Origin: UBA4615 sp044368415
GTDB lineage: Bacteria > Pseudomonadota > Gammaproteobacteria > Burkholderiales > Burkholderiaceae_E
Assembly (NCBI GenBank): GCA_044368415.1
Contig: JBIPLJ010000014.1
Span: 13,159-77,158 of the forward strand
DNA length: 64,000 bases
Direction: 5' to 3'
In this document: piece by piece, positions 43,117-51,895 of the stretch
Position numbering within the stretch: the stretch's first letter is position 1
How the letters are laid out: every line of letters starts with the position of its first letter
The notes under the pieces: model-generated
Told to the model about the DNA's origin: nothing
Databases searched by the model: none
Seen by the model: the letters and a program-made list of their open reading frames with translations, nothing else
Translations under genes and position numbers: made by a program

Positions 43117-43971
43117 ATGAGCACCGACACCACCTTCCAGACCTTCCAGGCCGACGTCATCGACGCTTCGATGCAGGTGCCGGTGCTGGTCGATTTCTGG
43201 GCCCCCTGGTGCGGCCCCTGCAAGTCGCTCGGGCCGATGCTCGAGAAGCTCGAGCAGGCCTACGGGGGGCGCTTCAAGCTCGTCAAGATCGATACCGATG
43301 CCGAGCAGCAGCTCGCCCAGCATTTCCGGATCAAGTCGATACCGACGGTCTACGCGTTCGTCGGCGGCCAGCCGGTCGATCAGTTCCAGGGCGCGCTGCC
43401 CGAGGGCAAACTGCGCGAGTTCATCGACCGGCTGATGCCCAATCCTTCGGACATCGAGCTCGAGCAGGCCGGTGCCGCGCTCGACCGCGGTGACGAGGCC
43501 GCGGCGACCGAGCATGCAAAAAAGGCGATCGCGCTCGACCCGGCGAACGACTCGGCCCGCCTGCTGTTCGCGCAGCTGCTGCTGGGCGCGGGCGAACCGA
43601 CCGCCGCCCAGGGTCAGCTCGACGCGCTTTCGACCGCCGCGAAGGCCGATCCGCAGGTCGCGGCGCTGATGCAGCAGGTGGCCGAGGCGGCCGAGGCCTC
43701 CAGGCCGCCGGTGCCGCATTCGCTGCTCGATCGCGTGGCCGCCCGGCCCGCCGACCTGCAGGCGCGGCTCGACCTCGCCGAGTACTGGATCGAGTTCAAG
43801 GAATGGGAGCCGGCGCTCGAGCAGCTGCTGGAAATCGTGCTGCGCGACCGTACCTTCCAGGACGACATCGGCCGCCGGCGCATGGTCCAGGTCTTCGATC
43901 TGGCCGCCGCGCAGCCGCCACTGGTGTCGGAGTGGCGGCGCAGGCTCGGTGGCGCGCTGAACGTGCGATGA
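43117..43971 (+). CDS. cnoX: CnoX/YbbN thioredoxin-TPR co-chaperone
   Basis: 284 residues: thioredoxin domain 1-110 with the active-site motif WCGPCK (Cys32, Cys35) in FWAPWCGPCKSL and cis-Pro in IKSIPTVYAF, then TPR-like helices (GAALDRGDEAAATEHAKKAI) and a final YbbN domain (LDLAEYWIEFKEWEPALEQL, DDIGRRRMVQVFDL). It protects unfolded proteins from oxidation and hands them to GroEL or DnaK. A candidate -10 (CACAAT) lies near 43079. Confidence 0.93.
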   Translation: MSTDTTFQTFQADVIDASMQVPVLVDFWAPWCGPCKSLGPMLEKLEQAYGGRFKLVKIDTDAEQQLAQHFRIKSIPTVYAFVGGQPVDQFQGALPEGKLREFIDRLMPNPSDIELEQAGAALDRGDEAAATEHAKKAIALDPANDSARLLFAQLLLGAGEPTAAQGQLDALSTAAKADPQVAALMQQVAEAAEASRPPVPHSLLDRVAARPADLQARLDLAEYWIEFKEWEPALEQLLEIVLRDRTFQDDIGRRRMVQVFDLAAAQPPLVSEWRRRLGGALNVR

Positions 43972-44017
43972 GGGGCGCCGAGCCCGCCCCGCCGCAGGTG
44001 CACACCTGCGCCCAGCG

Positions 44018-45220
44018 ATGTCACGTTTGAACGCCCCGTCGACACCCGCCGAGGTGGCCGCAGGCTACCCGGTGGTCGGCCTTGTGCTGCAGGGGGGCGG
44101 CGCGCTCGGTGCCTACCAGGGCGGCGTGATCGAGGGCCTCGCGCTGGCGGGCATCGAGCCGAACTGGGTGGCCGGCATCTCGATCGGCGCACTGAACGCG
44201 GCGATCGTCGCAGGCAATCCGCGTGAGACCCGCGTCGAGCGGCTGCGAGAGTTCTGGGAGACGATCTGCCGCCCGCCGGTGCTGCCGGCCTCGCCGATCA
44301 ACGCGATCCCCGCGTTGTTCGTGCCGTGGCTGCAGGCCTTCGAGCCGGCGATGGCCGCGATCAGCGCCGGCGAGGCCTGGCGCGCGCTGCTCGAGGGCCA
44401 GAACGGCTTCTTCGCGCCGCGCCTGCCGCCGCCATGGTCGGTGCATCGGCCCGGGCCGGGTGGCGCCAGCTGGTACGACACCGGGCCGCTTCGACAGACG
44501 CTTGAGCGCTTCGTCGACTTCGACCGGATCGCCGCGCCCGACTCGATGCGGGTATCGGTCGGCGTCGTCGACGTCGAGAGCGGCAATTTCCGCTACTTCG
44601 ACAACCGCGAGGAGCGGCTCGGGCCCGAGCACTTCATGGCCTCGGGCGCGCTGCCGCCAGGTTTTCCGGCGGTGAAGGTCGGTGAGCGCTGGTACTGGGA
44701 CGGCGGCATCGTGTCGAACACGCCGCTGGCCGCGGTGCTCGGGCAGTCGCACCGGCGCGACGCGCTGGTGTTCCAGGTCGATCTCTGGAGCGCGAGCGGC
44801 GCGCTGCCGCGCGACCTGTTCGAGGTCGCGAACCGCCAGAAGGACATCCAGTTCTCGAGCCGCACGCGGCTGGTGACCGACGTGCTGCGCGCCGAGGCCG
44901 ACCAGGCCAAGCTGCTGCGCGAGCTGCTCGAGCTGGTGCCCACTGAGCACCGCGGCCATCCGGCCGCGCGCCGCGCCGCGGCGCTCGCCGACGACCGCCG
45001 CGTGAACGTCGTGCACCTGATCTTCGACGACAGGGACTTCGAGGGGCACTTCAAGGACTTCCAGTTCAGCCTGCTGTCGATGCGCGACCACTGGCGCTCG
45101 GGCCTGGCGAACCTGCGCGACACGCTCGCGCATCCGGACTGGCTGGCGCGCCCCACGGCGGGCGCGGGCGATTCGGCGTTCGTCACACATGACGTACATC
45201 GCGGCCGCAGGAAGCGCTGA
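44018..45220 (+). CDS. Patatin-like phospholipase with DUF3734-type C-terminus
   Basis: 400 residues. Oxyanion loop GLVLQGGGALGAYQGG (21-36), nucleophile GISIG (Ser55) and catalytic Asp in WYWDGGIVSNTPL. After the patatin domain a C-terminal region (VNVVHLIFDDRDFEGHFKDF onward) matches the DUF3734 extension. In PHB-forming bacteria related proteins are associated with polyhydroxybutyrate granule turnover. It lies 46 bp after cnoX. Confidence 0.9.
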   Translation: MSRLNAPSTPAEVAAGYPVVGLVLQGGGALGAYQGGVIEGLALAGIEPNWVAGISIGALNAAIVAGNPRETRVERLREFWETICRPPVLPASPINAIPALFVPWLQAFEPAMAAISAGEAWRALLEGQNGFFAPRLPPPWSVHRPGPGGASWYDTGPLRQTLERFVDFDRIAAPDSMRVSVGVVDVESGNFRYFDNREERLGPEHFMASGALPPGFPAVKVGERWYWDGGIVSNTPLAAVLGQSHRRDALVFQVDLWSASGALPRDLFEVANRQKDIQFSSRTRLVTDVLRAEADQAKLLRELLELVPTEHRGHPAARRAAALADDRRVNVVHLIFDDRDFEGHFKDFQFSLLSMRDHWRSGLANLRDTLAHPDWLARPTAGAGDSAFVTHDVHRGRRKR

Positions 45221-45442
45221 GCAAACCATGAGGCGTAGGGGTGCAACGCCCCGATGGGCGCCGACGCTCGCTCGGGCCGCACCAAAAAGCTGACATGGGG
45301 GGCGTCATTCCGACTTGACGGCCGTCGCCAAGTCGATCGCAGGGTTTACCCGCGGGCGCCGCATGAATCGATGCGGGGCGCGGATGCCCTACGGCCTACC
45401 CGGGCGGGGCTGGAACCCGCGGGCACCTGGAATCCTGCGCCG

Positions 45443-45545
45443 CAAAAGAAAAGGCCCGAACGGTGAGGTTCGGGCCTGAAACCACCATTTGAGGAGGTGG
45501 AGGAGACGAATCGAACCCTACAGGATCTTCTGGTGCAACGCAACA
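45443..45545 (-). ncRNA. Candidate trans-acting small RNA with CU-rich anti-Shine-Dalgarno motifs
   Basis: On the minus strand: a -10 element TAGAAT (complement of 45546-45551), then about 100 nt with no ORF. In order: GGGTTC and TCTCCTCC in an open region (about 45503-45520), a hairpin CCACC-TCCTCAAAT-GGTGG (45482-45500) exposing UCCUC in its loop, and a perfect 10-bp terminator stem (AGGCCCGAAC / GTTCGGGCCT, 45452-45477) ending in TTTTCTTTT. CU-rich unpaired motifs pair with ribosome-binding sites in known families such as the alphaproteobacterial cuckoo RNAs. No nearby gene needs this terminator: the closest upstream minus-strand gene ends at 45994. Confidence 0.6.
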
Positions 45546-45551
45546 ATTCTA

Positions 45552-45993
45552 TTGGGCGCACCGTAGCGGAAATCACGCGGTCGCCCGATCGGCCCAATCG
45601 CGCAGGAGTCGAACGGCGGCATGCGTCTTCTGCTGCATTGCGTCAGTCCAAGCTCGGCCTTGGATCCCAGGCGCGCCGCCGGGCGCTCCGCAGGCGCTCG
45701 GACATCCCGGAGAACCGCAAGCCGCAAGGGGTTCCTGGTGCGGCCCCCTGTACGCCGGACGCCCGGAGCCTGGCGGTTCCAGGGCACACACGTTGGGGTC
45801 GGCACCGCGGCCGCCGCGCCCGTTCCGCAGTGCCCGGTGCGCGCGTCGTGACCGCATGCCGCGCTCCGATGGCCGAGTTTTGTCCAGGGCCTTTTCGGCC
45901 GTCCAGCCGTTGCGGCCGCTGTCAGGACGCGATGCCTCGGCTGTTTGTCCACCCTGCGGACACTGCGCCCGGCTCGGCCGCGCGGGCCCTGGG
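45552..45993. other. Gene-free stretch upstream of the sRNA candidate
   Basis: No convincing ORF on either strand: open frames here are short and arginine/proline-rich. The sequence holds the sRNA promoter region at its left end and the 3' flank of the ychJ gene at its right. The adjoining 45221-45442 is also without a gene. Confidence 0.4.
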
Positions 45994-46389
45994 TCAGCGC
46001 GACTCGCCGTCTACGTACAGCCAGCGGCCGCCCTCGCGCACGAAGCGGCTGGTCTCGTGCAGCCGCGTGGCGCGGCCCGCGTCCCGGCAGCGCGCGACGA
46101 ACTCGACCGTGGCGTGGGTCTCGTCGACCTCGCGGTGGGCCCGGACCTCGAGGCCCAGCCACTTCGTCGCCGGGTCGAGCGACAGCGTGGCGGGCCGTGT
46201 GCGGGGGTGCCAGGTGTCGAGCAGGTAGGGCACGAGCCCGAGCGTGTAGGCGCTGTAGCGGGAGCGCATCAGGGACTCCGCGTCTGGGGCGCACCGGTGT
46301 AGCGGGCCGGCGTGCCAGAGGCCGCAGCAGGCGTCATAGGCGGCATCGAAACCGCAGGGACAGCGGGGGGCGGCGACGACGCGGGGCAT
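45994..46389 (-). CDS. ychJ: YchJ family protein with N-terminal SEC-C-like zinc motif
   Basis: 131 residues from ATG 46389. The N-terminal CPCGFDAAYDACCGLWH is a SEC-C-type zinc motif (C-x-C...CC). The YchJ core follows: DAESLMRSRYSAYTLGLVPY, LLDTWHPRTRPATL and WLGLEVRAHREVDETHATVE, FVREGGRWLYVDGES. The NTF2-like fold is of unknown function. E. coli YchJ has a second zinc motif at the C-terminus that is absent here. Confidence 0.9.
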   Translation of the reverse strand: MPRVVAAPRCPCGFDAAYDACCGLWHAGPLHRCAPDAESLMRSRYSAYTLGLVPYLLDTWHPRTRPATLSLDPATKWLGLEVRAHREVDETHATVEFVARCRDAGRATRLHETSRFVREGGRWLYVDGESR

Positions 46390-46501
46390 GGCGTGGATCG
46401 TACGCGAGCCGCGGCCCGGCGCGCTCGGGCGGGCCGGCGGGACGGGAGTGGGCAGCGACGACGCGGCTGCGGATCCGTCGGGGCCAGCGCCCGCCGGCGG
46501 T

Positions 46502-46591
46502 TCAGTCGAGGGCCAGGAAGGGTTCGTTGCCGTCGCAGTCGCCGTAGTCGCCGACTGTGGCCGCGGCCGCGGCATGGGTGGATCCTGCCAC
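46502..46591 (-). CDS. Possible 29-residue ORF upstream of ychJ
   Basis: GTG 46591 follows directly on an in-frame stop and reads VAGSTH, a run of alanines, TVGDYGDCDGNEPFLALD, then TGA. The acidic C-terminal half looks more like protein than the alternative frames. The Shine-Dalgarno sequence is weak. It may be the end of a lost gene. Confidence 0.2.
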   Translation of the reverse strand: MAGSTHAAAAATVGDYGDCDGNEPFLALD

Positions 46592-46668
46592 CTAGGCTCG
46601 CAAGGCTCTCAACGGACACGCCGGGCCCCTTGCGAGACCCGGCGTGCACGCGGCGGCGCCGATCGGGA

Positions 46669-48213
46669 TCAGGCGGTGCGGAACACTGCCACGGTCTTGG
46701 CCAGCTGGTGCGCCTGGTCGGAGAGGCTCTCGGCGGCGGCCGCGGATTGTTCGACGAGCGCGGCGTTCTGCTGAGTCATCTGGTCGATCTGGCCGACCGC
46801 CTGATTGACCTGCGCCACGTTGTTCGACTGCTCGCCCGACGCATTGCTGATGCTTGCGATCAGGTCGTTGACCGCGTGCACGCGCCGCACCACTTCGTTG
46901 ATCGCGGTGCCCGCGTCGGCAGCAAGCTTGGTGCCGTGGCCGACCTGCTCGACGCTGTCGGTGATCAGGTTCTTGATCTCCTTGGCGGCCTGCGCGCTGC
47001 GCTGCGCCAGGTTGCGGACCTCTGTGGCCACCACCGCGAAGCCGCGGCCCTGCTCGCCGGCCCGCGCCGCCTCGACGGCGGCGTTGAGCGCCAGGATGTT
47101 GGTCTGGAACGCGATGCCGTCGATCACGCCGATGATGTCGGCGATCCGGCGGCTCTGCGAGGCGATCTCGCCCATCGTCGACACGACGCGGCCAACCACC
47201 TCTCCGCCCTGTGCGGCGGCGCGGCTCGCATCGCCGGCCAACGACGAGGCCTCGCGCGCCGAGCCGCTGTTCTGCGACACCGCCGAGGTCATCTCTTCCA
47301 TCGACGCGGCGGTCTGCTGCAGGCTGCTCGCCTGCTCCTCGGTGCGCTGCGACAGGTCCTGATTGCCGGTGGCGATCTGCGCCGAAGCGCCGGCGATCTG
47401 GTCTACACCCACCCGCACTTCGGAGACGATCGAACGCAGGGACGCGGTCATCGCGGCGAGCCCGGCGGTCAGGCTCTGAGTATCGCCGGCCTTCACGGTC
47501 ACGTTGCGCGACAGGTCGCCCTCGGCGATCGCCCGGGCCAGCTCGACCGCGACCTCCGGCTCGCCGCCGAGCTGGCCGACCAGCTGGCGTGTCACCCAGA
47601 TCGCCGCGCCGATGCCGGCGATCGAGGCGAGCAGGAACAGCGCGCCGGTCGCGCCGAGCACCATGCGCTCGGTGGCGAGACCTTCTTCGTAGACCTGCTT
47701 GGAGACGTCGATCTGCAGGGTGGTCAGCGCGTTGACGTCGGCCGAGACCGGGTCGATCGCGGGATACAGCTCTTTGGCCGCGAACTCGCCGAGCGCGGCG
47801 CGGTCGCGCTCGGCGAGGATCTTGAGCAGCGTCTGCGTCGCCCTATCGGCGGTGGCCATCGCCCCGCGCGCCTTCTCGATGAGCTTCGTCTCCTCGACCG
47901 TCATCCCGGTGGCGAGGTACAGCGTCCAGGTCGCGGCGATCGTCTTGCGGGCGGTCTCGACCGAGGCGCTCGCCTGCTCGAAGGTCTGCGCGCCGTCACG
48001 CGCCTGGTGCGCGGTGTCGACGATGTTGACCGCATACATGTCGGCGATCGTCTTGAGCTGCTTGAGTGCGACGACGCGGTCCTCGTAGACAGAGTGCAGC
48101 GCGATCGTGCTGCTGCGCACCGCCCAGGCCGACAGGGCGGACACGAGCACCAGGCAGGTCATCGGGATGGCCGCCAGCAACAGCAGGCGGGAGCGGAGAG
48201 AGAGTCGTTTCAT
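46669..48213 (-). CDS. Methyl-accepting chemotaxis protein (second copy)
   Basis: 514 residues from ATG 48213. Membrane helix 1 (RLLLLAAIPMTCLVLVSALS), a periplasmic helical sensor with VYEDRVVALKQLKTIADMYA, membrane helix 2 near 190-212, HAMP, then the signalling domain with the same IDGIAFQTNILALNAAVEAA hairpin tip and two methylation helices. It resembles Tar/Tsr-type receptors with a four-helix sensor. No che genes nearby. Confidence 0.95.
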   Translation of the reverse strand: MKRLSLRSRLLLLAAIPMTCLVLVSALSAWAVRSSTIALHSVYEDRVVALKQLKTIADMYAVNIVDTAHQARDGAQTFEQASASVETARKTIAATWTLYLATGMTVEETKLIEKARGAMATADRATQTLLKILAERDRAALGEFAAKELYPAIDPVSADVNALTTLQIDVSKQVYEEGLATERMVLGATGALFLLASIAGIGAAIWVTRQLVGQLGGEPEVAVELARAIAEGDLSRNVTVKAGDTQSLTAGLAAMTASLRSIVSEVRVGVDQIAGASAQIATGNQDLSQRTEEQASSLQQTAASMEEMTSAVSQNSGSAREASSLAGDASRAAAQGGEVVGRVVSTMGEIASQSRRIADIIGVIDGIAFQTNILALNAAVEAARAGEQGRGFAVVATEVRNLAQRSAQAAKEIKNLITDSVEQVGHGTKLAADAGTAINEVVRRVHAVNDLIASISNASGEQSNNVAQVNQAVGQIDQMTQQNAALVEQSAAAAESLSDQAHQLAKTVAVFRTA

Positions 48214-48320
48214 GGCGTTGTTCGATCCTATTCGGCTCGTCGGCCGGGGGATGTTCCATGATTGCGAAGATCGCATCCGAAACATGGACCAACCCTATCG
48301 ATGCCGCCGGGACGTGTCTA

Positions 48321-48338
48321 CCCGGGTGGACACCCGGG
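48321..48338. repeat. 18-bp perfect palindrome between the MCP and CoA-transferase genes
   Basis: CCCGGGTG-GA-CACCCGGG lies in the 238-bp gap upstream of the MCP gene and downstream of the CoA-transferase gene. The two-base loop argues against a transcription terminator, so a dimeric protein site is more likely. Nothing else was seen in 48214-48451. Confidence 0.4.
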
Positions 48339-48451
48339 CGCTCGCGGCGCACCCGGGGTGGCGGGCGGTATCGGTGACGTTCGTCACGCGCTGCCGACCG
48401 TCGATCCGCGCCGCTCGTCGGATCACCGGCGGTCGGTGTGCGGCCTGTGGT

Positions 48452-49648
48452 TCAGACAGTGCCTTCGGCGCGCATCACCGCGATCTCGGGGTCGCGATAG
48501 CCGAACTCGCGCAGCACCTCCTCGGTATGTTCGCCCAGGCGCGGCGGGCGCCTGCGGAACGCGGCGGGCGTGGAACCCAGCTCGAAGGTCGGCACCGCGA
48601 CCGGTACCGGCACCGGCGAGTCGGGATGCTCGACCGGATGCAGGTAGCCGCCGGCCCGCACCTGCTCATGGTCGAGCGCCTGCTGTGGCGACAGCACCGG
48701 GCCCGCCGGGATCCGGGCCCGGCCGAGCGCGCCGAGCGCCTCGTCGGTGGTGAGCATTGCGCACCACTGCTGCGTGCGCGCCGACAGCAGCTCGCCCTGC
48801 TCGCCGCGCGCAAGGTCGTCGACGAAGCGCGGGTCGGCCTTCCAGCCGGGCTCGCCGACCAGCTCGCACCAGCGCCCGAAGATGCCGTCGCCGACCACCT
48901 GCATCACGATCCAGCCGTCGCGCGTGCGGAACAGGTCGACCGGCCCGGCGGTCTGCCCGCGGTTGCCGCTGGCCACGCGGTTCGGCGCGCGCAGCGCCTG
49001 CTCGATCAGCAGCGGGTTGTTCGCCATCAGGGCCGAGCGCAGCAGCGAGCCCTCGACGACCTGCCCGCGGCCGGTGGTCCCGCGCGCCATCAGCGCGGCC
49101 AGCGTGCCGATCGCGCAGTTGGCCGCAGTCATGAAGTCGACCCAGTTGACGTTCGCACGGTAGGGCTGGTCTTCGGTGCCGGTCATGTGGACGCCCCCCG
49201 CCATCACCTGGCCGACCGCGTCGAAGCCGACCCGGTCCGCCCAGGGCCCGCGCGAGCCGTAGGCCGATGCCGTCACCAGGATCACCCGCGGGTTGAACGC
49301 CGACAGCGTCGGGTAGTCGAGGCCGAGCGCGACGAGGCCGGCGCGCGGCAGGTTCGCGACGACGACATCGGCGCCGGCCACCAGCCGTCGCACCACCTCC
49401 CGGCCCGCGGGCGTGCCCGGCGACAGCGTGATGCCGCGCTTGTTGCGGTTGCACTGCAGGTAGGTGCCCCCGTCGCCGCCGTCGGTGACGGGCGCCACGC
49501 CACGGTCCTCGCCGCCGCCGGGGCGCTCGATGCGGATCACGTCGGCGCCGAGGTCGCCGAGCAGCGCGGCGCAGTGCGGGCCGGCGATGTAGCGGCCGAA
49601 GTCCAGCACGCGGATGCCGGCGAGCACGCCGTCGGTGGGGGCGGTCAT
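48452..49648 (-). CDS. Class III (CaiB/BaiF) CoA-transferase
   Basis: 398 residues. Family features: LAGIRVLDFGRYIAGPHCAA, LLGDLGADVIRIERPGGGED, NRNKRGITLSP, the catalytic aspartate in NVNWVDFMTAANCAIG, and IPAGPVLSPQQALDHEQVRA near the C-terminus. It moves CoA between carboxylates; the substrate is unknown and no partner catabolic gene is adjacent. Confidence 0.93.
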   Translation of the reverse strand: MTAPTDGVLAGIRVLDFGRYIAGPHCAALLGDLGADVIRIERPGGGEDRGVAPVTDGGDGGTYLQCNRNKRGITLSPGTPAGREVVRRLVAGADVVVANLPRAGLVALGLDYPTLSAFNPRVILVTASAYGSRGPWADRVGFDAVGQVMAGGVHMTGTEDQPYRANVNWVDFMTAANCAIGTLAALMARGTTGRGQVVEGSLLRSALMANNPLLIEQALRAPNRVASGNRGQTAGPVDLFRTRDGWIVMQVVGDGIFGRWCELVGEPGWKADPRFVDDLARGEQGELLSARTQQWCAMLTTDEALGALGRARIPAGPVLSPQQALDHEQVRAGGYLHPVEHPDSPVPVPVAVPTFELGSTPAAFRRRPPRLGEHTEEVLREFGYRDPEIAVMRAEGTV

Positions 49649-49816
49649 TGGGGCGTCTCCTCGATCGTGTCGTCGCGGCCGGTGCCGCGGTCTCGGCCGA
49701 TACGGTGGCGCAGCATCGCAGGCCAGCCGCCGGCGCGCAAACCGCAGGATCTCGTCGACGTGCTGAGGCTCGCGGTGCGCGCCCGGCTACACGGGCTTCG
49801 CCGCTAGAATCGGACG

Positions 49817-51496
49817 ATGGCGCGCATCATTCCCGACGGCTGGCGTGAACTGGCCGACAGCGACTCCACGACTGCCGCGCTGCCCGCGTCCGCCCAGCGG
49901 CACCGCGAGACCCTCGAGCTGTTCGCCCGCGGCCTGCCCGACGACTACACCGTCTATCACGCGGTCCACTGGACCACCGTCGAGCGCGGCTTCTCGGTCT
50001 ACGGCGAAATCGACTTCGTCGTCGTGAACCGGCACGGCGACGTGCTGCTCGTCGAGCAGAAGACCGGCTTCCTTGAGGAGGGTGGCGACGGACTCCTCAA
50101 GCGCGAGCGCGGCCGCATCCGCAACGTGCCGGTACAGATTGCGCGGACCGTCACGACCCTGCGCGACAAGCTCGCGCGCCGCCCCGGCTGCGAGTCGATC
50201 CGCGTCGAGTACCTGCTCTACTGCCCCGACTACACGGTGCGCCGCATCGAGACTGCCGGCCTGTCCGCCGACCGGCTGGTGGATGCCTCGCGCCGCGACC
50301 GCCTCGTGCCGGTGATCCGCGAGGTGCTGCCGCCGGGGCGCGTCGGACCCTCGGGCACGAATGCGCCGGCGTGGCAGCAGGTCGACCGGTTCTTTCGCGA
50401 CGTGATCGAGCTCGAGACCGACGTCAACGCGCTGGTCGGCCGGGCGCAGGCGCTGGTCACGCGGATCTCCGGCGGCCTGGCGCACTGGGCGCGCCAACTC
50501 GAGTTCACGCCCTTCCGGCTGCACGTCGACGGCACGGCGGGCTCGGGCAAGACGCAGCTCGCGCTCGCCGAGTACCGCGACGCGGTCGCCCGCGGCGCGC
50601 GCCCGCTCTACGTCTGCTACAACCGCCCGCTGGCCGACCACTTCGCCGCGATCGTGCCGCCCGGCGGCGAGGTCTGCACCTTCCACACGCTGTGCCAGCG
50701 GATGCTGCGCGACGCCGGCCGCTCGGTCGACCTGTCGGCGCCCGACGGCTTCGAGCGGCTCGAGCGCGAGGCCGCACAGGTAGCAGTCGATGCCCGCTGG
50801 GTCTTCGACACCGTGGTCGTCGACGAGGGCCAGGACTTCCCGGCTGCCTGGTTCAACCAGGTGCTGCGCCACGCCAAGCCCGATGCGCGCGTGATCTGGC
50901 TGGAGGATGCGATGCAGGCGCTCTACCAGCGCGAGCCCGCGCCGCTGCCCGGCTGGGTGACGCTGCATGCGCGCGCCAATTACCGCAGCCCGCGCGACGT
51001 GGTGAAGCTGCTGTCGGCCATCCTGCCGCCCGATGTCGAGATCGAGGCCGCGGGCCCGTTCGCCGGCGCCGGCCTCGAGCTGATCGAGTACACCGACATC
51101 GAGGGCCTGATGGCCGGCACCAAAGAGGCGATCCGCAAGTGCCTGTCGGAGGGCTTCCGGCGCCATGACATCGCGGTGATCAGCTTTCGCGGCCGCGAGG
51201 GCTCGGCGCTGCTCGGGCTCGACGCGCTCGGGCCGCATCCGATCCGCCGCTTCACCGGCCGCTACGACCTGCTCGCGCAACCGGTCTTCACCGAAGGCGA
51301 GCTGCTGGTCGAGTCGGTCTACCGCTTCAAGGGGCAGGCCGCGCCCGCGGTGGTGCTGAGCGAGGTCGACTTCGAGTCGCTCGACGAGCGCACGGTGAGG
51401 AAGCTCTTCGTCGGCGCCACGCGCGCGACGATGAAGCTCGCGATCGTCGCGAGCGCACGCTCGGCGAAGGCGCTGCGGGCGGCGCTGGGGCTGTAG
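49817..51496 (+). CDS. NERD-like nuclease fused to a superfamily 1 helicase-like ATPase
   Basis: 559 residues. The N-terminal 160 have a nuclease-like motif: GEIDFVVV (Glu64, Asp66) and LLVEQKTG (Glu80, Lys82), the D...ExK pattern of PD-(D/E)XK/NERD domains. The rest is an SF1 (UvrD/Rep-like) motor: Walker A DGTAGSGKTQ (Lys245), YVCYNRPLADHF, FDTVVVDEGQDFP (Walker B), RANYRSPRDVV and a C-terminal VYRFKGQAAPAVVLSEVDFE with VGATRATMKLAI. Such fusions are thought to act in DNA repair or phage/plasmid defence. It stands alone here. Confidence 0.85.
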   Translation: MARIIPDGWRELADSDSTTAALPASAQRHRETLELFARGLPDDYTVYHAVHWTTVERGFSVYGEIDFVVVNRHGDVLLVEQKTGFLEEGGDGLLKRERGRIRNVPVQIARTVTTLRDKLARRPGCESIRVEYLLYCPDYTVRRIETAGLSADRLVDASRRDRLVPVIREVLPPGRVGPSGTNAPAWQQVDRFFRDVIELETDVNALVGRAQALVTRISGGLAHWARQLEFTPFRLHVDGTAGSGKTQLALAEYRDAVARGARPLYVCYNRPLADHFAAIVPPGGEVCTFHTLCQRMLRDAGRSVDLSAPDGFERLEREAAQVAVDARWVFDTVVVDEGQDFPAAWFNQVLRHAKPDARVIWLEDAMQALYQREPAPLPGWVTLHARANYRSPRDVVKLLSAILPPDVEIEAAGPFAGAGLELIEYTDIEGLMAGTKEAIRKCLSEGFRRHDIAVISFRGREGSALLGLDALGPHPIRRFTGRYDLLAQPVFTEGELLVESVYRFKGQAAPAVVLSEVDFESLDERTVRKLFVGATRATMKLAIVASARSAKALRAALGL

Positions 51497-51517
51497 GACG
51501 CGGACGCGGTCCGCCGT

Positions 51518-51892
51518 TCACCAGCGCCCGACCGCCTCGCCGCGCGTGTCCCCGCGCAGCCAAGCAATGCGCCGCTTCGGATCCCACACGAGCCAGTCGC
51601 AGCCCACAGTCGGGCCGCCGGCGGTCGTGTCGACGACGCAGACGTCCTTCCAGGCGAGGCGCTTGTTGACCCACTGCAGCGGCTCGATGCCGAGCGCCTG
51701 CCAGCCCTCGACCAGCGCCCGCGCGCTGGCCGGGTCGAGCGCGCCGTCGCGCAGCAGTCGGCCGTCATGCCACATGCGCCGGCCGATCAGCGAGCGGTGG
51801 TCGGCCAGGCACTGCGCGAAGCCGCCCGGATACTTCTCCTCGATCACGTGCACCGGCACCAGCACGTCGATGAACTCGAGGCGCACCGCCAC
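51518..51892 (-). CDS. Hypothetical protein
   Basis: 124 residues with protein-like composition (RLEFIDVLVPVHVIEEKYPG, EPLQWVNKRLAWKDVCVVDT, CDWLVWDPKRRIAWLRGDTR). No signal or membrane segment and no named family; the aromatic-rich strands suggest a compact beta-rich fold. It lies 3 bp downstream of the AI-2E-type transporter gene and is probably cotranscribed. Confidence 0.7.
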   Translation of the reverse strand: MAVRLEFIDVLVPVHVIEEKYPGGFAQCLADHRSLIGRRMWHDGRLLRDGALDPASARALVEGWQALGIEPLQWVNKRLAWKDVCVVDTTAGGPTVGCDWLVWDPKRRIAWLRGDTRGEAVGRW

Positions 51893-51895
51893 GGT

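Noticed and set aside
45488..45535. Resemblance of the minus strand (GGGTTCGATTC then TCTCCTCCACC) to a tRNA or tmRNA 3' end
   Set aside because: The would-be T-stem does not pair (only the first base pair forms), no acceptor 5' strand or anticodon arm exists, and the terminator plus hairpin arrangement fits an sRNA better.
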